NCBI GenBank assembly: GCA_002943765.1
Contig: PQWQ01000030.1
Location: 250,501 to 314,500, forward strand
Direction: 5' to 3'
From: Psoroptes ovis
Taxonomy: Eukaryota; Arthropoda; Arachnida; Sarcoptiformes; Psoroptidae
DNA length: 64,000 nt
The position numbers and the translations under genes are program-made. Under the pieces are notes generated by a model. That model was not told the origin of the DNA. It saw nothing but the letters and a program-made list of their open reading frames with translations, and did not search any database. Numbering within the stretch: position 1 is the stretch's first letter; each line of letters opens with the position of its first letter. Shown here in pieces: positions 50,367-62,687 of the stretch.

Positions 50367-51591
50367 TATTATTATTATTATTCACATGTCAAACACACAA
50401 AATTAAATTTTACCTCGAATAAAGTGAATAAATAGTGATTCATTTACAAATTAGAGGAAACAAGATGTGAAAAAAAATTCAAAAAATAATAATGATTCGA
50501 TTGTTTCATTCACTTTAAGGATATTTTTCATGAAAGTTTCAGGGAACAAACAAAGGTAGATTGATGATAATAGCTGAAAATAAAGATAGCTCTCATTAAT
50601 TATGAAGGCAGAATAATAAATGTAATGGCTGACATAAAATACATTCATATTATTTGCTTATTTTTGTTTATAAAACTTAGATAATATAGACACAACAATG
50701 ATCCAAACAACAACAACAACAACAATGAATATAAACACATTGGGAGATTGGGTGCCACCACCACCTATATTTTATATTCTTCGGATTTCTTCTTTCATAT
50801 TCATAGAAATTCTTTGGATTTCACATTCGGTGTTTTGACTAGAAAGCCATCGGTAATGTAATTCGTTGTTTTATTCGATTGTTTTGACTGATAATCATGA
50901 CATGGGAAAGTTGCAAAGATATCAAAATGACGAAACGAAACAAAACAAAACACCATTACGGCATATTTATCGGTATCAGAAATTCCAGGCAAATAGTTGA
51001 AATTCGTGAATTAAAATTAGAAACACACAAAACACAAACAAAACAAAACAAAACCAAATCAAATGAGAAAAAAACAGCGACAATAATAATAACAATCATT
51101 CAAAGTTGAGTTTATAGTTATTCGTGTACTTTCGTTGCTATTTTTTGTTGATTCTTTGTGAAATTGAAGCGCATAATCATAAGCGAGAATCATTCGGGTC
51201 CCCTGGAGAATTCAGGATCCAGGATTTTTGGATTCTAATGAATGAAATTGTGATCGATCCATGATTATCTTTATTGATCAATATATAATCGAAGTTTTCA
51301 TCGAGGCTGCTTGTATGGTTATAAATGTAAGGTTAAGGCCTTAGGACTGTTTCTTTGTAAGGAAAAAATTTACCTAAAAGGATGTTACATTTTAATCACA
51401 AAATAATAACCTTGAAATGTAAAGTCTATTTAAATTTTCAAAAATTTTAACCTATATTCAATTCATTCGTCTATTTTTACCTTGATAATTTTATCGATAC
51501 GTTAAAGGTGAAAATAGTTGAATTTTTTCTAATTTTATTCCACATTTTGACTATATTTGCCGAACGATCAACTTAAATTAAACAATCAAAC
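50367..51591. other. shared upstream region of the zinc-finger membrane gene and ELP6
   Basis: The two genes point away from each other across 1.2 kb, so this stretch probably holds both promoters. It contains no MITE and no convincing coding sequence. Runs of CAA and AAAC repeats are near 50710-50730 and 51025-51060. Confidence 0.6.
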
Positions 51592-52287
51592 ATGTTAATC
51601 AAATTTCAAACATTATTAGATTTGGAAAAATGTTGCCTGATATTAAATACAAATCGAAATCCAATAATATCACCATTTATGTTTGATTTGTTGTTGCAAC
51701 AATTGATCAAAGATAAATTATTTGATTCAATTATAATCGTATTATTATCACAAAATCTTCAACATTATATTGCTGTACATATGAAATGTGGTTTAAATTT
51801 GCGACCATTCATCGATAATGGTATGATTCATGTTGTTGATACATTCAATATTGAGGACGACAAAGAATTGATTGATATTGATCAATTATCAGCGATCGTT
51901 AGACAAAAGTTGGCGTCAAATAATGAACAAAATAAGAAAACATTTATTCTATTCGATGATATACAAGTATTTGATTCATTACAGATATCGGCGAGAAAAG
52001 TATACATAATGATCAAAGAAATACAAAAAATTTTATATGAAAATGGTGGCAAAATTTTCATATCTATATCATTGATTACAACAACCGATGATCAATCAGT
52101 GAAATGGAATCAATTAATCAATAGTTTTATATATGAATGTGATTATTGGATTGATTGTGATTGTCCTCGAACTGGCTATTCACAACATATTAATGGAATT
52201 TTACGGCATCATAATCGTCAAGAACAATCATTGACTGACCTAAATTATAAATTGTCCAATAGAAATGTAATTTTCACAAAATTGTAG
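51592..52287 (+). CDS. ELP6: Elongator complex protein 6 (ELP6)
   Basis: A single-exon gene of 231 residues from the first ATG. Identification rests on the C-terminal third: TGYSQHINGILRHHNRQ followed by EQSLTDLNYKLSNRNVIF matches the animal ELP6 end (TGF...HG.LRI, DQSFTYQYKI, VSFF). The centre has the expected RecA-like strand KTFILFDDIQVF, and the protein lacks a Walker A motif, as ELP6 does. Family knowledge: with ELP4 and ELP5 it forms the hexameric ATPase-like ring of Elongator, needed for wobble-uridine modification of tRNAs in the cytoplasm. It converges on the tetraspanin gene with only 153 nt between the stops. An ATTAAA at 52351 may be its polyadenylation signal. Confidence 0.83.
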   Translation: MLIKFQTLLDLEKCCLILNTNRNPIISPFMFDLLLQQLIKDKLFDSIIIVLLSQNLQHYIAVHMKCGLNLRPFIDNGMIHVVDTFNIEDDKELIDIDQLSAIVRQKLASNNEQNKKTFILFDDIQVFDSLQISARKVYIMIKEIQKILYENGGKIFISISLITTTDDQSVKWNQLINSFIYECDYWIDCDCPRTGYSQHINGILRHHNRQEQSLTDLNYKLSNRNVIFTKL

Positions 52288-52395
52288 TTCAAATTGACTG
52301 TTTTGATGATTTTATTGTCACTTTTGTCCTGAATAATAACACATATTTACATTAAATGAATTCGTTTTGAAATTAAAAAAATGATTTTTTTGAAT

Positions 52396-52401
52396 TTTAT
52401 T
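52396..52401 (-). terminator. polyadenylation signal of the tetraspanin gene
   Basis: TTTATT on the + strand (AATAAA on the coding strand) lies about 40 nt after the stop at 52441, in the short gap shared with ELP6. Confidence 0.6.
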
Positions 52402-52440
52402 TGTTATTTTAGTGTGAATTATTTGAACTTTTTGTAATGA

Positions 52441-53222
52441 TTAAACATATGCATAGTTTCGTCGTTGACCAACCAATATGCAAGAGAATATTAGACCAAT
52501 TATTTGAACAACAATCACAGTAACAGCCAACGATCCTAAATAGCTGACTGAACTGCGTAATTCTTCGGTAATAATTTCAACACATCCACGAATATAATGA
52601 TCGCCTTGGTCCGAACAGCGATCACCAATATCTTCTTTACAGCAACTTTTCGGTAAATGACCGTTTTCGAATTTTGTATTATTACGCCAGTCCTGTGGAC
52701 CATCAGCACCACAACAAGCAAAACGTGTTTGAATATCATCAATCAATTTGTTGATAGCAGTATCATCACTTTGATTATATTTACGAATCGCTTCATCTAA
52801 TCCACTTTCCATCGATTGGCGAATCTGTTAAAAGATAAAAATAGGGTTATAGCTATATGATTATTTTTTTTTTTTGAAAAATTGATTGATTTTACCGTTT
52901 TTTTGAAAGTGAATACAAAAACAACCGTAATTATTTCGATCAATAAAAGCAATGTTAAAATAAATGAAAAGGTGCGTAACATGAAATCATTACCGGTAAT
53001 AGCACCACAACATCCTAAAAATGAGATTAAAAATATAATAAAACCCAACACCAATAAAACGATTGTAGCACCATCCGGTCGATTATGTATGACAAGACTA
53101 TATTGATTTAAACTGATGAATGTTGATAATCCAGTATACAATAATAGAATACCAAATATGACAAATACCAAGGTGAAAGCGCAAAGAAGGTAGCGCATGC
53201 AGGAGATCGATCCTTGTCCCAT
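52441..53222 (-). CDS. tetraspanin
   Basis: Exons 53222-52896 and 52824-52441 (intron 71 nt) give 236 residues. Four hydrophobic helices lie at about 11-35, 53-75, 84-107 and 203-226. The second ends with the family motif LGCCGAITGNDFMLRTFSF. The large extracellular loop carries FACCGADGPQDW, SCCKEDIGDRC and a final RGCVEI, the CCG and paired cysteines that define the family. The N-terminal CM after MGQGSIS offers a possible palmitoylation cysteine. Family knowledge: a plasma-membrane organiser that groups integrins and other receptors into microdomains. I cannot say which tetraspanin this is. Confidence 0.95.
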
Positions 53223-53909
53223 GATGTCTTAATAAAAATTCGATTCAGAGATTGTTCGATTTCGAAGAATGATGTTTTTGAATGATGAGTAATTTTATTC
53301 TGATTTATTTCGACAAAACACTGATTAACACTGAATAACAATTCGATTTATGATCAATTTTTGAATGATTAATCAATCGTTTGAAATCGTATCAGCTTTA
53401 AACTAACGCCAAATTGTTTTCCAAAATTGATATCAAAAACAAGCAAACATAAAAATATTGGTTGTTAAAACAAGAGATTTCTATTTTTCAAAAGAAAATT
53501 GCTATTTGTTGTTTATAACAACTTGTCATTAGTAAATAAACACATTTGAAAAAAACCACAAAATACGTTGCATAAAAAAATAAACAATTTTGGAAGAAAT
53601 GGTGAGCTTGCTTCACACAACGAACGATTGCTTATAATAATCACAAAATGAATGAATGAATGTGATATATCAAAAAATAAATAGAAAGCATTGACAAATG
53701 TTAGTTTTTTCTTTTTTTGCTGTTACATTAACCAAACAATTGTTAAAGCTGTGTCGATGATTGCACTCTAATCACGTGAGATTCAATCGATTGTTTGTTT
53801 CTCAACAATCGATTTGAAAAAAAATTTTTGAAAACGAAATTCCATTTTATATAAATTGATTTGATTGATTTGGTAACAAAAAATTAAATATCAAACAATA
53901 GAATAATAA
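53223..53909. other. gap between tetraspanin and MGAT2
   Basis: Holds the tetraspanin promoter region and the MGAT2 3' end. AT-rich; no repeat family member or coding sequence seen. An E-box CACGTG is near 53773. Confidence 0.6.
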
Positions 53910-55407
53910 TCAAAATTTTAAATTAAATTTAGAAAAATTTGGATTTCGTTCGATTATTTGTTGAAATTCGAATCCATATTGTTGACATAATTGATGATCA
54001 CGATGATCATTCCATCCACCATTATTTTTAATACGTTTACCGCCATATGAATTTAGATGCTTTACAATACGAATATCAGTGATAGTATTTTTGAATTGAT
54101 ATTCATTAATTTGATGGAAAAAATTTCTCAATTTATTGGCTTCATAATTTTCATCACATTCTTTTTGTTGACTGTTATGATGCATTCCACCACAAATTCC
54201 TATATGGAATACTCTGTATTTTCATTTTAAATAATAAATTCATGATTTTCAACAATTTTGATTACCTTGGAACAACAGGCACTAATGTAACAAATTTTTG
54301 TTTTAAACATTGATCCAGAATATGTTGTAATGACCAATCCCAATTATAATCATCGATTGTACAAAATTCAGTTTGACATGATTTTATTCGAGACCAAACG
54401 GAGCGATCAATAGTGAATGCCATATTATGTTTACTTGAAAACCAATTTGTCAGATGCAATTTTTTCATTTCATTCTGAATATTTTTTATAGATTTTTGAA
54501 CATTGAATTCATAATTTCCAAGTGTTAAAATATCAATGATAGTATTGGACGATTTTTTGAGCTCTCTGAAATTTAAAAAAAAAATTCAGAATCAAATAGC
54601 CGAAATAACATTAATAAAATAAATGACATACTTTTGAGACATTTTCATCAATTTCCAATGATGAATCAAATCAGGACTAACAAAATGATCTTCTTCGATG
54701 AATATAAAATCGCCTTGATGTCGATTTGTATGGGGCAAATGTTCCATAACAAACCATAATTTCCACCACCAATGATGTTTAGTTTGCGTAATTTTAGCTT
54801 CACGATAATGTCCATATGTATCGGGTTCCAGCGCATTTATACAATTCAATTCTATAGCTCTTATTTTTTTGAAAAATTAGAATTCCATTGAAATTGAAAA
54901 AAAAGAAAAATACTTTTTCTTTTTTATATCACGTGGACAATCATCGAATGATTGTCCTGGAAACGTATTAAACCAAATTTGCCGGGAAAATGGATAATAA
55001 ATTTGTAGAAATTTTGTAAAATTTATCGCATGAATCACATTATTTATTTGATTATCCACATAATCATGGCTAAATATTAATAAAGTTTCATTGATATATT
55101 TTACATTTGATAAGGAATCAATTAAATTATTTAAATATTTCACACGTCGATGTACTTGTATAACGATGACTAAATTATCATTGGTTAATTGTTCTGAAAA
55201 TAATTTAGAACCATTATTCAATTCAAAAGAATTTAATGCAATCACTTTAGACAGAAGATTCAAGTCAATAAGCTCATTTTCAGTGAAATTTGTTATCGAT
55301 TTAGAAAAATGATGTTGATAATTTGATGGCAATAAATTACACCAAATGATGATGATGATGATCATTATCACCACAATCATACGAAGAAATTGCTTTCTTC
55401 GTATCAT
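53910..55407 (-). CDS. MGAT2: alpha-1,6-mannosyl-glycoprotein 2-beta-N-acetylglucosaminyltransferase (GnT-II)
   Basis: Exons 55407-54914, 54859-54632, 54565-54266 and 54213-53910 join in phase to 441 residues. The introns are only 54, 66 and 52 nt. It is a type II Golgi protein: a short basic tail MIRRKQFLR, a membrane anchor of isoleucines at about 10-24, then the luminal enzyme. GnT-II landmarks are in order: VIVIQVHRRVKYL, LLIFSHDY, FDDCPRD, NCINALEPDTYGHYREAKI, QTKHHWWWKL, the metal-binding FIFIEEDHFVSPD, HNMAFTIDR, EFCTIDDYNWDW, VPRVFHIGICGG and NGGWNDHRDHQLC. Reaction: transfer of GlcNAc from UDP-GlcNAc to the alpha-1,6 mannose arm, committing N-glycans to the complex type. The length is near that of the human enzyme. 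No key motif is missing. Confidence 0.95.
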
Positions 55408-56402
55408 GATTTATAAAATTGTTTTTCATTTTGTTTTTGTCACGATTTTCAAATTAAATTCCAAAAAAATATTTGTTGATTGCTCAGTGCAAACATATGT
55501 GAAAATAGTCGTTGAGTGTAAATAGATTTCCAAAGTACATTCAAGCTGCATCAAGTCACTGTTCATCATTAATTCGTACATGTAGAAATAGTTGATGCAA
55601 ATACGAGGATTGCTTCGGTGACTACTTATGCTAAAATAGCCAAATTTTTATTATGTGTAAATAGCGTCCTAGTAAAATCTTATATAAGCACAGAACATTT
55701 TCATCTTACTATTTGAATAGAGTAATTTCATTTATGAGTACATTTTTCAATTCATTCGCTTCATATTTACACTAAAAGGCACATTGAAAATTGAACCATT
55801 GAAAGCTTCACTTGAGAACACCTCAAGAATTGACAATTTCACACAAAATTTTATTGAACCTTTTTTTTCTGTAAAATTTTATTGCCTTCAAAAAAAATCT
55901 AATTCAAATGCTTACTTCGCGTTTAGTACCTTGGGTCATACGTACATCGACCATTGCATGTATAACCAAATTATCACCAATTTTGGTACAAAATATTCCT
56001 GCTACATTTGCTGCCGTGTAAGTGAGCGTATTATAAAAAATTAATTTTCAGTTTTGAAAAATGAGCAAAAATTTGACTAAAATGTGTAATACATGAATTA
56101 TTTAAAATATTTCTCCTAAAAACAGTGATTTATAGCTTTTAAAAATCGATTCTCGAAAATCGATTGTTTCGCCTTTTTTATGATTTTTTTTGCTGATCTG
56201 GTTGTGTGTGAGTGATAGCACATAGACTAGTTGTGATTTAATTTAACACTGATAGCATTGATTATTAAATCGATATCTAAAACTCTTTAAACAATAAGCT
56301 CAAAAATTTATCAATTTTCATTCATTTTCTAAATTTCTATTCAACAGAAATAATCATAAACAACAATTCCGTAATATTAGTGAAATTGCATTACGTCGAA
56401 CA
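55408..56402. other. divergent upstream region of MGAT2 and PEBP
   Basis: About 1 kb between two genes pointing apart. It has no MITE and no credible gene. A strong 3' splice site TTCTATTCAACAG ends at 56345, so the PEBP transcript probably has an upstream exon here. Confidence 0.55.
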
Positions 56403-57070
56403 ATGGAACAACATCAAGTCGTTAAAGATGTCATCGATACTGTACCACTTCATGTGGCTGAAGTTTGTAGTTTTTTGAAATTATTATTATCTAAACTAAT
56501 TAACACCCAATTCATGATAAACAGGTGAAATATAGTTCAGGTGTCGAGATGAAATTAGGAAATGAATTGACACCGACACAAGTACAAAATGTACCAGTCT
56601 CAGTGAAATGGCCCGTTGAACCGGATACATTCTACACTGTTTGTTTGACAGATCCAGATGCTCCAAGTCGTCAACAGCCAAAATATCGTGAATGGCATCA
56701 TTGGCTGGTTGTAAATGTTCCCGGCAATGATATTGCTAAAGGTGATACACTTTCAGAATATGTTGGTTCTGGACCGCCTAAAGGCACTGGTTTACATCGT
56801 TACGTGTTGGTCATTTATAAACAACCAGGCAAAATTTCACCAGATGAAAAACGATTGACAAATCGTAGCGGTGAAGGACGTGCGAATGTGAGTCACAATC
56901 AATCATTAATTCAATGATTATCATTATTTTTTGATTCGATTTTTAAACAGTTTAAAATTCGTGAATTTGCTAAAAAATATAATCTTGGCGAACCGATTGC
57001 TGGCAATTTTTATCAAGCTGAATGGGATGATTATGTGCCGAAATTGTATGAACAATTGAGTGGTGAATAA
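56403..57070 (+). CDS. PEBP1: phosphatidylethanolamine-binding protein (PEBP family)
   Basis: Exons 56403-56462, 56525-56887 and 56951-57070 (introns 62 and 63 nt) give 180 residues, the usual PEBP length. The ligand pocket is intact: CLTDPDAPSRQQPKYREWHHW (D63-H79) with the DPDAP and WHHW signatures, VNVPG, and the second signature GLHRYVLVIYKQ. The C-terminus ends YVPKLYEQLSGE, as is typical. Family knowledge: a small cytosolic phospholipid-binding protein; animal members include the Raf kinase inhibitor protein. The frame stays open upstream of the ATG to a splice acceptor at 56345, so a slightly longer N-terminus is possible. The gene symbol denotes the family; the exact orthologue is not settled. 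Confidence 0.93.
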
Positions 57071-57196
57071 GCATTTCGAACCCTTGATTTGTTTTTGGAG
57101 AAAAAAAATCTTCAAAAATAATTGAAAATTTCAAATAGAAAAATGATGAAAAATGAAATACTTTCTATTGTCAATTCAAATTGATTGATTTTTTCA

Positions 57197-57202
57197 AATA
57201 AA
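57197..57202 (+). terminator. polyadenylation signal of PEBP
   Basis: AATAAA lies 127 nt after the stop, with a second AATAAA a few bases further. Confidence 0.6.
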
Positions 57203-57335
57203 AATAATAAAATGCCAAAAGTTCTATTTAAATTTATGAAATAATCTAATTATCAAACTCTTTGAATATTTTTGTGTGTGAATCATATAAGTTCAACTTG
57301 AAATGGGTGAAATTAAAAAGATAGATTTCGAAATA

Positions 57336-57416
57336 TTAGGCTGTCCGGAAAGTTTTTGCCGGTTATATCGTGAAAAATAATGGGGGAAATCGGTAAAAAC
57401 TTTTCGGACAGCCTAA
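57336..57416 (+). mobile_element. hairpin MITE between convergent 3' ends
   Basis: The perfect ends TTAGGCTGTCCG and CGGACAGCCTAA flank a loop with TTATATCGTG. It is the sole copy right of 46.3 kb. Confidence 0.88.
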
Positions 57417-57766
57417 TATATTGAAAAATAATGTTTTTGTTTTTTCCTTATGATGTAAGAAAAATGAAGAAAATTTAATTTTTTATTATTTGATTTGATT
57501 TAAGAAAAATATATGTTACAAAATATTTCTTTTTTTTTTTCGTGATTTATGTCGATGTATGAAAATATCAAGAACGAAGGGTTAAATTGAATGAATAATA
57601 ATAAATCTATATGTCAACATTTAATGTTTGTATGTATGCATGATATTCTGTGGATAATGATGATGATGATAATTGAAAAATGTGGTATGGTAGTTGATGC
57701 ATTATATATATAATTATATGCAATAATAATATTCGATAAGAACACATAAATACCTATATTTAATCA

Positions 57767-60700
57767 TTAATCTTCAATACCATTCATTAATTCAATATTT
57801 TCTGATTGTTTGTCTGATTGTTGTGGGTGCTGCTGCGGCGCCGCCACAACATCACCATCATCATCAACAACAAATTCATTTTCATTAATAAGGCCACCTT
57901 CATTGACATCACTGATACGATGATCACCGCAAAGAAATTGATTATCAGGTAGTTGAAGGCTCTGTAGGAGGATGAATTGAAAAGAAAAATGATTAATTTT
58001 TGGACAATTTCATGGGTCAATAAACACATTGATTTGAAGGGGTTATTGTGTATGGGTTGAGTTGAAGAATGAAAAATAAAATAAAATAAAATATCTTACA
58101 TCTGACATAGTGGAAGCATGCTGTTTGCAAAGTGAATTAGGACAAACAGAACAGAATAAGAAAGCAGGCTCTTTACAACAATTATCGGGTGGCACATTTT
58201 TCATGCACATATGTCGCGGACAAATCCAATTTTTCGAGTCAATCGATTCAGATTTATTTAAACATTTACGATGATAAGTTTTGGTACATTTTGATTCACG
58301 ATGATTACAGTGAATGACATCATTACTGTGATCATTTGAATCAGCATTTTCGCCACATTTAAAACAAACATTTTCATGCACCATTTTCGATACTGTTGCT
58401 TTTTCATCATCACTAATCACATCAATCGATTTCGATTTCTGATCATTGACTTTTGATTGATTATGATTATTATTGTCTTGCTTACTCTTGTTTACATTGC
58501 AGCTTTCCGATGATTTTGTACCATTTTTTGATTTAGTTGATCCATTGGTCGTTGTTTTTTTACCATTACCATTTGTTTGACGATTTGCGCCAATAAATCC
58601 GGTACATTTTTCAGAACCACATTTACATTCCATTTGTTCGTAGCCAAGGCAGTCAAGATTATAATCGAATGTCAATTCTGAGCCTGAATTTTGAAAGAAA
58701 AATTAATTCAATAAAATGTTCAAAAACACTAATAATTCATTATATACCTGCAGGAATGTCTTTGATTGCAAATATCCCGCAACGATATACACCATTGACC
58801 ATCCATTTTTGTGTAATGCAATTCGGATCACATGAATGATTCATGAAACGAGCAAGATTTCCTTTAGGTCCAGCATCAATAATATTATATCGATCCAATG
58901 TTAAGAAGTAAACATTTTTATTCGTTTGTGTTTCTAAACGTCGACGACATTCTTTTTCATCGATAATTTCACCAACATATTCAATGACGAAACGATCTTT
59001 TTTAATGTCTTGCAATGTTTTAAGTCCCCAACCAGCATTCGGCGTTCGAAACGGTTTACATTGGACATATTCCATTTTACGAAATCTTTGATTTTGACAT
59101 TTATCACCAACAGGACAATTTTTAGGGTCACATTCTATTAAACTGATTCGATTCAAACACTTGTGACTATCATCACAAGGATGTTCAGGTTTACAATCGC
59201 AAACATGATTCGATTCACTGTTACCATTATTATGACTCTTACAAACATAACGATTGGTCTATTGATTAAAGAAATGGCAAAATTAATCAAAGAAAATCAT
59301 TGAAAGACAAGGACATTACCGAAATGTGATGATAAGGGGGAGGCTTGTTGGCTATTTGAGAAAGCTTGGAAGCTTCTTTATTTTTCTTCCAAATTTCAAA
59401 ATCTTGAGATGCTTCTCTTGTTGCTATATGAAAATGGATTGACAATGAAAATTTTGTGACGAAAAAATGGAAGTAAAATAAACATACCTATGTTGAAGGA
59501 TTTGATTAATTTATTACCACTTTTACTGGTCGAATTCGATGTAAGAATTTTATTATCACCTTCTAAATAAAGAAAAGTTCTGCCTTTATTGACCCAATAA
59601 TAATCATGTGAACCATAGAAATAAACAGGAAATTCTCCATCACTATGCCTAATATTTGAAACATTATCAGGTAATTGATTTGGATGAATAATTTTACCAG
59701 GCCACCAACGATATTGACCAAGTTTTACCCAAACAATATCCCCGTAATGTAATTGCTTGTGTAATAAACAATTTTGACAATAAAAATTTTTTTCATGATC
59801 AAATTTATATTCTAAACATTCTTCATGAAATGCAGCAGGACATCTTTCACAACAAATTAAGTTACCGACTAAGCAAAGGCAGTGAACAAGATAATTACAA
59901 TTGAGAATGATGAACAACAGTTATCGAAATCAACAAACCTTTGATACAGGCCATACAATAATTAACATTAATATGACGATTATTACGACTTATGTTGAAA
60001 TCTTCATAATGATCTTGACAAATGATTCTAGAATCAGGCAACTGCATTGTACCTGCTCCTATACAAATTTCATTTGCATGATATGCAACTGGACATAGCA
60101 TACATTTCATTAATTTTCTATTATTTTGACGATTTTCATTATCATCCATAGTCAATAAATGACATGTAATACAACTATGTAATGGACAAATGAATGAATG
60201 TGATTGTTCATTAACACGAACAGGATAATAATGTTCCAAACATGATAAATGATAATATTTTTTACAATGCTTATCAGCACATTTTCTAGTATCTAATTCA
60301 TTTGGATCTTTGCATGCGAAACACCTGTGCTTTCCTATTTTCGTGATAGGCGAAATGAAATGAGAACGAATGCTAAATTATCAGTTATAGTTATACATAC
60401 CAGTTTGGCATTCATCACAAATGTAATCACCATCATCAAGTTCAATCATATTTATGTGTTTATTACACTTGAGATGAAACATTCGCTCACAATCCCCTTT
60501 ACATGAAACTAATTTATCATCTTTTCGATATTCTTCACCACAGCTATGACAATAAGGTCTAGATGATTTTGCTTTTTTCTGTGGTTTCTCAGAACTTGCA
60601 TCACTATGCGTACTAAGCCGTGTTTCATCATCATAAATCATTTGATCATGTTCTAAACATAAAATACGTTTCTCGATCGAATCGGCCGATGAATTCGCGG

Positions 60701-62687
60701 ATTTTTTCGGTGAATCACTAGGTTTAGATGTCTCAGAATTTTGTTGTTGAGCGATTGATTTGCGTTTCTTGGTCGAAGAAGAATCAACAGCAGATGATGA
60801 AGAATTCGATTTGATTTTTTGTGAATTTTTTTGCGATTCATTGAGATCAGATTGTTTATTATTATTACGCGGTTTTCGTCCAGGCGTTTTCTTTTGAATT
60901 TCCTTGTTTGGCTTCACATCATCATCTTCATTACTCATAATGGATTTTTTATCATCATTATCACTGGTGGTAATGCTTTTATCTTCATTTTTAGTAGCAT
61001 TCTCGCTTGTTGGGTCTTGACTTTTGATTTTATCAAACAGTTTCTCTGATTTTCGAGATTTTCTTTTACGAGATTTAATTTTTATGACAGAAACATCATC
61101 AGATTTCTTGTTGTTGTCATCTTCGATCATCGGTTTAACGTGACGATTATCATCATCATCATGATCATCGGGACCGAATCCATTACGATCCGAATCACTG
61201 TCATTGTAATCATAGTCGGAATCATCATTATAATAATCATCAAAATTCGAACGTTTAGACACCAACATATTTGATTCATGTTCATAAATTGCTTTTCTTT
61301 CAACATAAATCATTTTGATTGTTTCATCCAATTTTGACCATTTTTCTTTGAGTTTTTTACACACTTCGTTTCTATTTAATTGCGGATTTGATTCCATTTC
61401 TTCATCAAAATGACGTTTTAAAAAAATATTAAAATCACCTTTTGGACGTGTTCGTAATACGATCTCTGTGGGGATAGCACTATCACCGAATGCATCATCA
61501 TCATCGAATGCATAAACATCTTCATTATTTTTAATGTTTTTCGATGAATTAAGTTGTGATTTTTTTCTGGTGGCACCACCCGTTGTTGACAGTGCTCGCT
61601 GCGAATTATTAGGTGTTCGATTCGTTTGTATTTGTAAATCCGATTGTCGTATGTAAATGAAATTCAATAATTTAAGACGATCTTCCCGGTTCAAATCCAT
61701 TGCTTCTTCTGCTTCCGAAATGGATTCGTTCCATTTTTTGAGCAACGAACCTCGGACAATATATTTTTGTTCACACTTTGAACGTTTCTTTTTATCTAAA
61801 TCTTTTAGTTCATCTTCGATTCGATCACGAAATGATTGATATCCTTGAAACGGTAGAATATTACTTTCACTGATATAACCGCGAGATGGTTCCGGTCCAA
61901 AATATTGTACATGATATTCGGTCTTGAATGTTGTTCCTGTTCATCACAAAATTAGATCGATGATTATGACGAGCGTAAGAAAAATTCGAAAAAAAAACTT
62001 ACGTGAAACACGATTATGGCTTCCAGTACAAGGATCAACGGTAACCATACATGGCCACCATGGATATCCTTGCATTTTGGCCCATATTAAATCACCGACT
62101 GAAATGCAACCTTCTTTTGGCGGTACATTGATTAATTTTTGACGATCAGACACAAATTTTTGATTATCAGGCAAAATTATTGTTTTCGCTTCCAAGCTAA
62201 TAGCTGTGAATTCATATTTAGGTAATTTCGATGATGATGGCGTTTCAGCTGAACCAATCGATTTACGTTTTCTTCCACGTTTGATCGATGATGATGGTAT
62301 TTCATTTTTCGAATCATCATTGTTGGTTGCTTTCAAACTCCTCATGTGCACGGAATTATCTTCATCAATTCCATCGTCAATTTCTTCATCGTCGTTCACA
62401 AGCATTTGTTCATCATTATTATGATTCGAATCTAATGATTTATGATCGACATTTTCATTATTATCATTATTGTCTTCCATTTTTTTAATATCACCATCAT
62501 CATCATCATTCATAGTTGAATCAACATGATCTTCTCTTATGATGTCAGTAGTAGATGGTTGCTGCTGTTGATCGATATCCATTTCATCTTTGCTGTTGTC
62601 AACATTATTTTCAAGAATTTTATTCGAAGATGATGATTGTTCGTCATTATTAGTGATTGTTGTTGTTGTCGATGTTTCAGATTCCAT
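57767..62687 (-). CDS. Mes-4: NSD-family histone H3K36 methyltransferase (NSD2/Mes-4 type)
   Basis: Eight exons (62687-62003, 61936-60401, 60334-59939, 59868-59488, 59423-59320, 59258-58748, 58683-58100, 57961-57767) join in phase to 1,463 residues. Domain order: acidic low-complexity start; PWWP1 about 190-265 (VGDLIWAKMQGYPWWP); HMG-box-like about 395-455; PHD cluster about 690-915; PWWP2 about 920-985 (YGDIVWVKLGQYRWWPGK); PPPYHHI; AWS about 1050-1090 (CDCKPEHPCDD); SET about 1090-1215 with YVGEIIDEKE, RFMNHSCDPNC and ELTFDYN; post-SET CKCGSEKCTGFIG; C5HCH PHD about 1310-1395 (CFKCGE, CPNSLCKQH). This is the full NSD order, and the HMG box is closest to NSD2. Role: a nuclear enzyme methylating H3 lysine 36. 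The longer open frame upstream of 62687 is hydrophobic and holds a splice acceptor, so I take it as a 5' UTR. The symbol is the fly orthologue's name. Confidence 0.95.

Larger units (their letters stand above)
57071..57766. other. convergent gap between PEBP and NSD
   Basis: About 700 bp between two 3' ends. It contains the only MITE of the gene-dense block (57336) and a T-run near 57530-57540. TTTATT near 57480 could serve NSD as a distal polyadenylation signal. Confidence 0.6.
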
